Assembly (NCBI GenBank): GCA_031283785.1
Contig: JAITBC010000073.1
Coordinates: forward strand, 1-25,171
Reading direction: 5' to 3'
Source: Tannerella sp.
GTDB taxonomy: Bacteria > Bacteroidota > Bacteroidia > Bacteroidales > Tannerellaceae
DNA: 25,171 bases
The notes below the pieces were generated by a model that ran no database searches, was not told where the DNA came from, and saw only the letters and a program-made list of their open reading frames with translations. The translations under genes and the position numbers were made by a program. Shown here one piece after another: positions 1-7,018 of the stretch (position 1 is the first letter of the stretch; each line of letters opens with the position of its first letter).

Positions 1-22
1 GTAGCCGCCGTTTTTTTTTACG

Positions 23-60
23 AAAAGCATCGTTACTTAAACAGGTAGCGATGCTTTTTT
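23..60 (+). terminator. Intrinsic terminator, copy 1
   Basis: A 14-pair stem (23-36 with 45-58, one G-U pair in RNA) closes an 8-base loop at 37-44. The 3' arm runs directly into a T tract ending at 60. This fits a Rho-independent terminator for a plus-strand gene lying before the window. The minus strand lacks a good U tract, so it probably acts in one direction only. Confidence 0.8.
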
Positions 61-109
61 GTTATACCGTTGTTACTTAAACAGGTAGCGATGTTTTTTT
101 TTGTTATAC
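31..109 (+). repeat. Tandem direct repeat of about 40 bases carrying the terminator
   Basis: The segment 32-67 recurs at 72-109. Both copies contain the loop and 3' arm of the hairpin, the T tract and the trailing GTTATAC (61-67 and 103-109). The copies differ by one base in the 3' arm (C54 missing) and by T-tract length, giving a period of 40 to 42. This is a local tandem duplication of a terminator; no mobile element is visible. Confidence 0.75.
68..102 (+). terminator. Intrinsic terminator, copy 2
   Basis: A 9-pair stem (68-76 with 85-93, three G-U pairs in RNA) has the same 8-base loop as the preceding terminator and is followed by nine Ts (94-102). It is a weakened duplicate. The changes in the 5' arm all keep pairing through G-U, which suggests the hairpin is still under some constraint. 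Confidence 0.7.
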
Positions 110-151
110 AGTTTTTTCAGGGATTGTTTTTTTTATTTCCTGTAAATTGAT

Positions 152-159
152 TATTTTTG
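152..159 (+). promoter_or_regulatory. Possible -7 box before the NikR-like gene
   Basis: TATTTTTG matches the Bacteroidota -7 consensus TAnnTTTG and lies 21 bases before the start codon. No TTTG is found at the usual 19-21 base distance upstream, only a run of Ts (127-134). The call is therefore weaker than the other promoters in this window. Confidence 0.4.
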
Positions 160-180
160 CCATGATTAAAAATTTATTTT

Positions 181-582
181 ATGTCGTTAAAACGCTTTGG
201 AGTTTCGCTTGAGGAGGATGTGTTGGCAGTTTTAGACCGGTTTGTGGAAGATAACGGTTTTGCAAATCGATCGCAGGCTATACGTTTTTTTGTAGAAAAA
301 AATGTTACGGAGGAAAAATGGCAATGCGGCAATATCGTTGCCGGCACTGTTATTATAATGTATAATCAGTCAAAAAGAGAAATCGCTTTACGGATCACGG
401 AGATACAACAACTGTATCAGGATGTTATCCTGTCGTCTTCACAATATTATCTGAATGAAGACTTTTGTCTTCATATAACGACCGTGACCGGGGTTGCCCA
501 TCGATTGACGGAATTGTCCGACAGGCTTATTACGATAAAAGGTATAAAGCACGGGAAACTTGTAATGAGCAGGGCGGATTGA
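181..582 (+). CDS. NikR/CopG-family ribbon-helix-helix regulator with degenerate nickel site
   Basis: This 133-residue protein matches NikR end to end. An N-terminal ribbon-helix-helix DNA-binding domain (about 1-45, with ANRSQAIRF at 28-36) is followed by an ACT-like regulatory domain containing a GIKHGKL motif near the end (121-127). NikR proteins bind nickel and repress nickel-uptake genes. Aligned by eye to E. coli NikR, the high-affinity ligands His76, His87, His89 and Cys95 correspond to Gln77, Gln88, Tyr90 and Cys96. Only the cysteine remains, so nickel sensing as in E. coli is unlikely. It may sense something else or act constitutively. I have an uncertain memory that Bacteroidales homologues share these replacements. 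No nickel transporter gene is nearby. It stands alone between a terminator and the glycogen operon promoter, and could control that operon, though I see no clear palindromic operator. Confidence 0.85.
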   Translation: MSLKRFGVSLEEDVLAVLDRFVEDNGFANRSQAIRFFVEKNVTEEKWQCGNIVAGTVIIMYNQSKREIALRITEIQQLYQDVILSSSQYYLNEDFCLHITTVTGVAHRLTELSDRLITIKGIKHGKLVMSRAD

Positions 583-672
583 TAATGTTTTGATAATCAG
601 AATAAAATATCCATGCGAGACTGCCGGCAAATATGTTTTAAAACATAAAGACTATAAAATTGCGAAAAAAAA

Positions 673-704
673 TTTGGAAAATAAAAAAATATGTCATATA
701 TTTG
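673..704 (+). promoter_or_regulatory. Bacteroidota-type promoter of the glycogen operon
   Basis: TTTG at 673-676, a 20-base spacer, and TATATTTG at 697-704 match the -33/-7 consensus of the primary sigma factor of Bacteroidota. Transcription should begin near 710, giving a leader of about 35-40 bases. The rest of the 583-747 gap is A/T-rich and shows no other clear feature. Confidence 0.8.
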
Positions 705-747
705 ATAACTGATAATAAATATAATACCTAATAAAAACTTTTTATAT

Positions 748-2688
748 ATGAGTTATCTGAAATTCGACAAAACGTTGATGATAAATCTTCAGGAATCCCT
801 TTCGAGGGAAATATTGCGTGCGAACAGGAAGGGCGCATATCATTGTACGACAATTGTAGACTGTAATACGCGAAAATATCATGGTCTGCTTGTGATGCCC
901 GTGCCGGGGATGGGAGACGGGAATCATGTAATTCTATCATCTCTCGATGAAACGGTTATTCAACATGGAGCTGCGTTTAACCTTGGTTTGCACAAGTATC
1001 AGGGAGGAAGTTTCAGCCCGAACGGCCATAAGTATATTCGTGAATACAGTATGGAAGTTATACCCCGTACGATATACAGGGTAGGGGGAGTCATACTTGC
1101 GAAAGAAAAGATATTCTTGCGGAGAGACAATATTATTTTAATAAAATATACCCTTTTAGATGCTCATTCGGCAACGACACTACGTTTTCATCCATTCCTG
1201 GCTTTCAGGAGCGTTCATGAATTATCGCACGTCAATGATCGGATAAACCGTCATTATGATGAGGTGAAAAACGGGATAAAAACGAGTTTATATTCCGGAT
1301 ATCCAGAATTGTTTATGCAGTTCGGCAAGGAAGTGAAATATGTTTATGAACCAAACTGGTATAACGGCATCGAATACCCTAAAGAACAGGAACGGGGTTA
1401 TCCGTATCAGGAAGATTTGTATGTTCCCGGTTATTTTGAGCTGGAAATAAAAAAAGGGGAATCCGTTATATTCTGCGCCGGAGATAAAGAGGTTGATACG
1501 GATACTTTGCAGGAATTATACGGGAGCGAAGCCTGCATACGGACGCCCCGGTCAAGTTTTTACAATTGCCTTGTCAATTCGGTACACCAGCTTTATTATA
1601 ATCCCAAAGATAATGATTATTATCTTTTAGTCGGTTATCCGTGGTTTAAGGTTCGTGCGCGGGATCTGTTTGTTTCCGTTTGCGGAGTGACACTTTTTAT
1701 CGGAGAAAAGGACCGTTATGAAAATGTGATGCGTACGGCGGTGGCCGCTTTATACCGGTTTATTAAAGAAGGTAAAACAGACCCTGTCATACGCGAAATT
1801 GACAGTCCCGACGTTTTGTTATGGGCTATATGGAGCATGCAGCAATACAGTCTTAAGGAAGGTATCGGTAAAGCTAAAGAGAAATACAACGATATTATCG
1901 GAGAAATAATCAAATATATCCTTTCACAATCGCATCCGAACCTGAAAATTTCGGATAACGGATTGTTATATTCAAGTGGGCGCGATAAAGCGGTTACATG
2001 GATGAATTCGACGGTTAACGGACGTCCGGTAGTGCCACGTTCGGGATATATTGTTGAGTTCAACGCTTTATGGTATAATGCGCTGAAGTTTTATAAAGAA
2101 CTGAATGATAACGTCCCGATGAACAGGATTGACAGTCTTGTAGCGTCGCTTGACATATCTTTTCCTGCTACATTTGTCAATAAGTACAACTACCTGTTTG
2201 ATTATGTCGATGGTCCGGAGCAGGATTGGAGTGTGCGCCCAAATATGGTGATTGCCATTTCGTGCATCTATTCTCCATTGACGAAGATGCAGAAAAGATC
2301 TGTTTTGGATATTGCAACAAAAGAACTTCTAACAAAGAAAGGACTGCGTTCGCTCAGTCCTAAAAGCGGCGGTTACCGGCCGGACTATGTCGGGCCGCAA
2401 TACGACAGGGACATGGCATATCATCAGGGTACCGTGTGGCCCTGGCTGATGAATATGTATATTTCCGCTTATCTGGATATGTTCGGACGTACGGGATTGT
2501 CGTTCGTCGAACGTTTGCTTATCAGTATGGAAGAAGAAATGTCGCTTCATTGTATCGGGACGGTTTCGGAATTGTTTGACGGTAATCCTCCGTTTACGGG
2601 TCGCGGGGCGATATCGTTTCTAATGAATCTCTCGGCTATATTAACGGTGATGGATATGTTGAAAAAATATGATATGAAATATAAATAA
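748..2688 (+). CDS. Glycogen debranching enzyme (amylo-alpha-1,6-glucosidase, GH133-like)
   Basis: This 646-residue protein has the bacterial/archaeal debranching enzyme layout. An N-terminal beta-rich domain (about 15-270, with a conserved YHGLLV stretch near residue 47) precedes an (alpha/alpha)6-barrel glucosidase domain (about 300-640). Family landmarks are seen: TWMN at 417-420, then PRSGYIVEFNALWYNAL, WSVRPN, AYHQGTVWPWL and SELFDG with Glu608. It should remove alpha-1,6-linked glucose at branch points in cytoplasmic glycogen; no signal peptide is present. In fungal and animal enzymes the TWM motif ends in the catalytic Asp. Here it is Asn420, which may be a clade feature of Bacteroidales. 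The stop codon directly abuts the next start codon, so the genes are translationally close. A debranching role fits the neighbouring GT4 and GH57 genes. Confidence 0.9.
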   Translation: MSYLKFDKTLMINLQESLSREILRANRKGAYHCTTIVDCNTRKYHGLLVMPVPGMGDGNHVILSSLDETVIQHGAAFNLGLHKYQGGSFSPNGHKYIREYSMEVIPRTIYRVGGVILAKEKIFLRRDNIILIKYTLLDAHSATTLRFHPFLAFRSVHELSHVNDRINRHYDEVKNGIKTSLYSGYPELFMQFGKEVKYVYEPNWYNGIEYPKEQERGYPYQEDLYVPGYFELEIKKGESVIFCAGDKEVDTDTLQELYGSEACIRTPRSSFYNCLVNSVHQLYYNPKDNDYYLLVGYPWFKVRARDLFVSVCGVTLFIGEKDRYENVMRTAVAALYRFIKEGKTDPVIREIDSPDVLLWAIWSMQQYSLKEGIGKAKEKYNDIIGEIIKYILSQSHPNLKISDNGLLYSSGRDKAVTWMNSTVNGRPVVPRSGYIVEFNALWYNALKFYKELNDNVPMNRIDSLVASLDISFPATFVNKYNYLFDYVDGPEQDWSVRPNMVIAISCIYSPLTKMQKRSVLDIATKELLTKKGLRSLSPKSGGYRPDYVGPQYDRDMAYHQGTVWPWLMNMYISAYLDMFGRTGLSFVERLLISMEEEMSLHCIGTVSELFDGNPPFTGRGAISFLMNLSAILTVMDMLKKYDMKYK

Positions 2689-3960
2689 ATGCCTATGAAA
2701 GCATTAATGTTTGGTTGGGAATTTCCTCCGCATATACTCGGAGGGCTGGGGACGGCAAGTTTCGGTCTTATAAAAGGGATGTCTTTGCAATCCGATATGG
2801 ATATTACATTTGTGATGTCCAGGCCGTGGGGCGATGAGGATCAGAGTTTCTTAAAGATAATAGGAGCAAACAATACGCCTGTTGTATGGAAAGATGTCGG
2901 TTATGATTACGTATCGGGACGGTTGTCAAAATTTATGAATCCCCGGGAATATTTCAATTTGCGGGATCATATATATGCCGATTTCAGTTACAGGTATGTG
3001 AACGACCTCGGTTGTATTGAGTTTTCGGGTCGTTACCCGGATAATCTGATGGAAGAAATCAACAATTATTCGATTGTTGCCGGAGTAATAGCTCATACGG
3101 AGCAGTATGATGTTATTCATGCACATGACTGGTTGACGTATCCGGCCGGTATACATGCGAAGAGCGTGAGCGGGAAGCCGCTTGTCATACATGTCCATGC
3201 GACGGATTACGACCGTAGCCGTGGGAATGTTAACCCGGAAGTGTACAAGATCGAAAAAAACGGTATGGATTATGCCGACCATATCATAACCGTGAGTAAC
3301 CTGACGCGAAACACGGTCATTGAGAAATACAATCAAAATCCGGCGAAAATTACTACTGTCCACAATGCAGTAGAGCCGTTGAGTAAGGATATACTTTCGA
3401 TACCTGATAAACGTGGAGTGAAAGATAAAATTGTTACGTTCCTCGGACGTATAACGATGCAGAAAGGCCCGGAATATTATGTCGAAGCGGCTGCAAAAGT
3501 GTTGGCGCGTTCGAGTAATGTTCGTTTTATCATGGCCGGAAGCGGCGATATGATGAACCGGATGATTCGTCTGGCGGCAGAACGGAATATCTCCGACCGT
3601 TTCCATTTCACGGGATTTATGAAAGGAAAGCAGGTTTACGAAATATTCAAATCAAGCGACGTATATGTGATGCCGTCCGTATCCGAACCGTTCGGGATAT
3701 CGCCGTTGGAAGCCATGCAATGCGGTGTCCCTTCAATAATATCCAAACAGTCGGGTTGCGCGGAAATTCTCGATTATGCCGTAGAGATTGATTTTTGGGA
3801 TATTGATGCTTTGGCGGATGCTATTTATGGTCTTGTCACATATCCTGCCTTACATAAATTCCTTAAAGAGGAGGGACTTAAAGAGGTGAATAACATTAAA
3901 TGGAAATATGCCGGGCAGAAAGTACGCGTCATCTATGAAAATGTTTTATCAGGCAATTGA
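2689..3960 (+). CDS. GT4-type glycosyltransferase, probable glycogen synthase
   Basis: This 423-residue GT-B fold transferase starts on the base after the previous stop codon. Near the N-terminus GGLG (18-21) sits where glycogen synthases carry the KTGGL nucleotide-sugar loop, and a HAHDW motif follows in the first Rossmann domain. The second Rossmann domain has GRITMQKG, a GSGDMM segment and the retaining-GT signature E-x7-E (Glu333 and Glu341 in EPFGISPLE). It has no signal peptide, so it should be cytoplasmic. In Bacteroidales this gene typically sits between a debranching enzyme and a GH57 protein and is taken to build alpha-1,4-glucan from a nucleotide sugar. The donor (ADP- or UDP-glucose) cannot be read from the sequence. 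Synthase function is inferred from context; a different GT4 specificity is possible. Confidence 0.82.
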   Translation: MPMKALMFGWEFPPHILGGLGTASFGLIKGMSLQSDMDITFVMSRPWGDEDQSFLKIIGANNTPVVWKDVGYDYVSGRLSKFMNPREYFNLRDHIYADFSYRYVNDLGCIEFSGRYPDNLMEEINNYSIVAGVIAHTEQYDVIHAHDWLTYPAGIHAKSVSGKPLVIHVHATDYDRSRGNVNPEVYKIEKNGMDYADHIITVSNLTRNTVIEKYNQNPAKITTVHNAVEPLSKDILSIPDKRGVKDKIVTFLGRITMQKGPEYYVEAAAKVLARSSNVRFIMAGSGDMMNRMIRLAAERNISDRFHFTGFMKGKQVYEIFKSSDVYVMPSVSEPFGISPLEAMQCGVPSIISKQSGCAEILDYAVEIDFWDIDALADAIYGLVTYPALHKFLKEEGLKEVNNIKWKYAGQKVRVIYENVLSGN

Positions 3961-4014
3961 AATGATATAATTGAGATAATCACGGACTATTAATTATTAA
4001 ATATATTATTACAC

Positions 4015-5388
4015 ATGAAAACAATCTGTTTATATTTTCAGATACATCAGCCGTTTCGTTTGAGGAGATATCGTTTTTTTGATATAGGCAATGATCATTA
4101 TTACTATGATGATTTTCAAAACGAAGAGATATTCCGGAAAGTAGCAAATATGTGCTATATTCCGGCTAATCGAACGATAATTGAGATGATTAGGAAAAGT
4201 GGGGGTAAATTTAAAGTCGCTTTTTCCATTTCCGGTATTGCGCTCGAACAGATAGAGATTTATGCCCCGGAATTATTAGACAGTTTTAAGGAACTGATCG
4301 ATTTGGGCGGCGTTGAATTTCTTACGGAGACTTACGCACATTCCCTTTCGTCGCTTGGCGATCCGAATGAATTTAAGATACAGGTTAAGATGCATACGGA
4401 GAAAATACAATCGCTTTTCGGCGTTACTCCTGCGGTATTCCGCAACACGGAATTGATATATTCGGACGATATATCGGAAATAGTTTATGATATGGGGTTT
4501 CGTGGTATGTTGACCGAAGGCGCCAAACATGTTCTCGGCTGGAAAAGTCCAAATTACGTATATGCTTCCGCCGTCAGGCCGGATTTGAAACTGCTGTTAA
4601 AAAACGACCGTTTCAGCGAAGATTTGTCGTTGCGTTTTGCCGATTACAGCTGGACGGAATATCCGTTGACGGCCGATAAATACATGTCGTGGATAGAATC
4701 GACAGCCGAAACGGAAAATATCATAAATATATTCCTGAATTATGAAATATTGGGATCGCTTCATTCGTCGTCTACCGGTATATTCGACTTTTTCAAAGCC
4801 TTGCCCCGGTTTGCTTCGCAAAAGGATATCTCCTTCTCTTTGCCTTCCGAAGTGTTTGAAAATAATGAAGCGGTCGACCATGTAGCCGTTCCTTATCCGA
4901 TGTCGTGGGTCGATGAAGAGAAAGATTGTAGTTCGTGGTTAGGTAATGTACTTCAACAGGAAGCTTTCCAGAAGATAAATACGATAAGCGAACGTGTACG
5001 CCTGTGCAGCGACCGCCGTTTACTGCAGGACTGGCTTTATTTGCAGAGCAGCGACCACTTCTACTATATGAATACCAAACACTATAACCTGTTCAGCCCA
5101 TACGATAATCCATACGATGCGTTCAATAATTATATGAATGTGTTGTCGGATTTCATTCTCCGTGTCGAAGCCCAGTATCCGTCTTCCATCGAAAATGAAG
5201 AATTAAACTCCCTGTTGATGACCATCCATAATCAGGACAAAGAGATCGAACAGTTAGAGAAAAAACTTAAACGATATGAAGAGATGGAAAAATTGAAAAA
5301 TCCGGGAAATAATACAATTGAAGAAATCAGGACGGAAAGTGATCACGAAATAATAGCCGCATCCATGGATACGCAGATTGCGAATTAA
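4015..5388 (+). CDS. GH57 alpha-amylase-like protein with altered catalytic acid
   Basis: This 457-residue protein carries recognisable GH57 regions: HQPF at 11-14 (region 1), EFLTETYAHSL (region 2), FRNTEL with the expected nucleophile Glu146 (region 3), and region 4 around residue 240. In close GH57 relatives region 4 reads DYETFGEHQ, with the Asp as general acid/base. Here the aligned segment is NYEILGSLH, so the Asp is Asn242 and the EHQ is also changed. The flanking sequence (TGIFDFF) still aligns, so this is not a misalignment. The protein could be a poorly active or non-catalytic glucan-binding member. The last 70 residues include a charged, Leu/Glu/Lys-rich coiled coil (about 400-430). 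It follows the synthase by 54 bases in the same operon and is presumably cytoplasmic. Its normal role would be alpha-glucan cleavage or transfer. Confidence 0.85.
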   Translation: MKTICLYFQIHQPFRLRRYRFFDIGNDHYYYDDFQNEEIFRKVANMCYIPANRTIIEMIRKSGGKFKVAFSISGIALEQIEIYAPELLDSFKELIDLGGVEFLTETYAHSLSSLGDPNEFKIQVKMHTEKIQSLFGVTPAVFRNTELIYSDDISEIVYDMGFRGMLTEGAKHVLGWKSPNYVYASAVRPDLKLLLKNDRFSEDLSLRFADYSWTEYPLTADKYMSWIESTAETENIINIFLNYEILGSLHSSSTGIFDFFKALPRFASQKDISFSLPSEVFENNEAVDHVAVPYPMSWVDEEKDCSSWLGNVLQQEAFQKINTISERVRLCSDRRLLQDWLYLQSSDHFYYMNTKHYNLFSPYDNPYDAFNNYMNVLSDFILRVEAQYPSSIENEELNSLLMTIHNQDKEIEQLEKKLKRYEEMEKLKNPGNNTIEEIRTESDHEIIAASMDTQIAN

Positions 5389-5415
5389 ATTTATGCTCAA
5401 AACGGTAAAGGATAA

Positions 5416-5994
5416 ATGTCGGAGGAATCTTCATTTTCGGAAATGAATATGGCTGAAGCCATGCGTAATGGAAGTAAACAGGCGTTCGAAACTGTTTACC
5501 GGAAATACCATCGTATGCTTTATTCCATAGCCTTGCATTATTTATCGTCGACGGAAGATGCGGAAGATGCGGTTGCAGACGTATTTGTGCATTTATGGGA
5601 AATACGGCGGGATATAGTAGTAGAGACGAATCTTAGGAACTATTTGTACACTATGGTGAAGAACAATATCCTGAACCGATTGCGCAGGTCGAAGCCCGTC
5701 TTTTTATCCGTCGATTGTGAGGAAGCTCATCAAAAAGAAGAAGAATCACTGGAAGAATTTCTCGACAGGAAAGAAATGAGTGACAGGCTTTACGGCGCTA
5801 TCAATAGCCTGCCTGAACAAAAACGTAAAATTTGCCTGTTGAAGATGGAAGGGAATCTGACGAATGAAGATATTGCCGAACGTATGAATATTAGCTTGAA
5901 TACGGTGAAAACGCATTACCTTCAGTCGTTGCGGATGTTGCGGGTAGCGTTATGCCGACTGCTTACTTTTGTATCGGCGCTCACACTGTTTTGA
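5416..5994 (+). CDS. ECF sigma-70 factor, FecI-like (Bacteroidales SusC/D type)
   Basis: This 192-residue protein has sigma region 2 (about 20-90; AFETVYRKYHRMLYSIA, then DAEDAVADVFVHLWE, which matches the core-binding helix) and sigma region 4 (about 125-178; LPEQKRKICLL, then a helix-turn-helix NEDIAERMNISLNTVKTH). It should direct RNA polymerase to the downstream uptake genes when released by the FecR-like protein. It starts 27 bases after the GH57 stop codon with no clear promoter between them, so read-through from the glycogen operon is likely to give basal expression. The gene order sigma factor, FecR, SusC with STN, SusD is the standard trans-envelope signalling arrangement in this phylum. 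Confidence 0.92.
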   Translation: MSEESSFSEMNMAEAMRNGSKQAFETVYRKYHRMLYSIALHYLSSTEDAEDAVADVFVHLWEIRRDIVVETNLRNYLYTMVKNNILNRLRRSKPVFLSVDCEEAHQKEEESLEEFLDRKEMSDRLYGAINSLPEQKRKICLLKMEGNLTNEDIAERMNISLNTVKTHYLQSLRMLRVALCRLLTFVSALTLF

Positions 5995-5997
5995 TAA

Positions 5998-6010
5998 AAT
6001 TGTGTCAATT
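5998..6010 (+). promoter_or_regulatory. Repeated motif, copy before fecR
   Basis: AATTGTGTCAATT is an inverted repeat with 5-base arms and a 3-base centre. It sits 31 bases before the FecR start codon, just after the sigma factor stop. The core ATTGTGTCAATTA recurs exactly at 6977-6989, at nearly the same distance from the susC start. It may be part of the promoter read by the neighbouring ECF sigma factor or a regulator site. Function is inferred from repetition and placement only. Confidence 0.45.
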
Positions 6011-6041
6011 ATATAAATGAGATGGATAAAAAGATGCATGC

Positions 6042-6947
6042 ATGAGACGGGAGAAATATGAAGATGAAATTCGTTGGTTATCCGAAAAGATGGACGAAGA
6101 ATTTGCATTATTAGCAGAGGAATCTCATCAATTTGAAGATATTCCTTCAGAAAATATATATACGAAAATAAACCGCCGTATCCGTTGGCGGAACATTCGT
6201 TCACGGGGGCTAAGGATGGCTGCCGTACTGATTCCATTGGTTGTCCTGACCGTTTTTTACAATTATGTGAATAATCGCGTCCCGTTTTTTTATAGTGAGG
6301 AGATGACGGAGATTCAAGTGCCGAGAGGCGAATGTTTGCAGTTTATGTTTCAGGACGGAAGCAGGGTATACCTTGAACCTGCCGCTAAATTGCGCTATCC
6401 TAAAAACTTTGCACTTGGTGAGCGAAGGATATATCTGGATGGGGCAGGTTATTTCATTGTGGAAAAAAATGCAAAACGTCCTTTTATTGTAGATATTTCC
6501 GGCGGACGGGTACTTGTTACAGGGACAAGTTTTGAGTTGGAAGCCCGACGGGATGAACGGGAAATAAGACTTGCCTTAGACGACGGAAAAGTAAGTTTTA
6601 AATCTGAAACATGCGAACGATATTCGCTTGACTCCGGAGACAGGCTGATATACGACAAGATAAATCACCTTTGTACGATTACGCACCACAATGAATCCCG
6701 CTCGCTAAGCGCATGGAAAAACAATATCATTGTTTTCCGCGATACACATATAACGGAAGTATTGAAAAAACTGGAACGCTGGTATGATATATATTTCGAA
6801 ATCGGCGAAGAAGGCGTAAACATTTATTCGCTCACCATGAACGTAAACGGCAGTTTGGACAACGTGCTTGAGGAAATATCCAAAGTCGCTCCGGTTATTT
6901 TTATTGTAAAAGAGAACAAACATATTCGGGTGGAATTGAAAAAATAA
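6042..6947 (+). CDS. FecR-family anti-sigma factor
   Basis: This 301-residue inner-membrane protein has a short cytoplasmic N-terminal part (1-57), one membrane segment (about 58-76, AAVLIPLVVLTVFYNYV) and a periplasmic part. The periplasmic portion holds the FecR domain (about 87-195; VPRGECLQFMFQDGSRVYLEP, GYFIVEKNAKRPFIVD, TGTSFELEAR) and a C-terminal DUF4974-type domain (about 225-301; ITEVLKKLERWYDIYFE). The C-terminal domain is expected to contact the STN domain of the SusC partner, and the N-terminal part to hold the sigma factor. The start codon is 47 bases after the sigma gene stop. It is complete, with no missing landmark. Confidence 0.92.
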   Translation: MRREKYEDEIRWLSEKMDEEFALLAEESHQFEDIPSENIYTKINRRIRWRNIRSRGLRMAAVLIPLVVLTVFYNYVNNRVPFFYSEEMTEIQVPRGECLQFMFQDGSRVYLEPAAKLRYPKNFALGERRIYLDGAGYFIVEKNAKRPFIVDISGGRVLVTGTSFELEARRDEREIRLALDDGKVSFKSETCERYSLDSGDRLIYDKINHLCTITHHNESRSLSAWKNNIIVFRDTHITEVLKKLERWYDIYFEIGEEGVNIYSLTMNVNGSLDNVLEEISKVAPVIFIVKENKHIRVELKK

Positions 6948-6976
6948 GAGATTTCTTATCACCCGTTTCTTTTCAT

Positions 6977-6989
6977 ATTGTGTCAATTA
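6977..6989 (+). promoter_or_regulatory. Repeated motif, copy before susC
   Basis: ATTGTGTCAATTA is identical to bases 5999-6011 upstream of fecR. It lies 29 bases before the first possible SusC start codon and 41 bases before the second. AATGA follows both copies a few bases later. No TAnnTTTG box is present in this gap, which fits a non-primary sigma factor acting here. Confidence 0.45.
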
Positions 6990-7018
6990 AATGAAATTAC
7001 ATATATATTCATTTAATA

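Noticed and set aside
2926..3606. A 226-codon minus-strand open frame opposite the GT4 gene
   Set aside because: It lies wholly inside a conserved glycosyltransferase gene and its translation has no recognisable motif.
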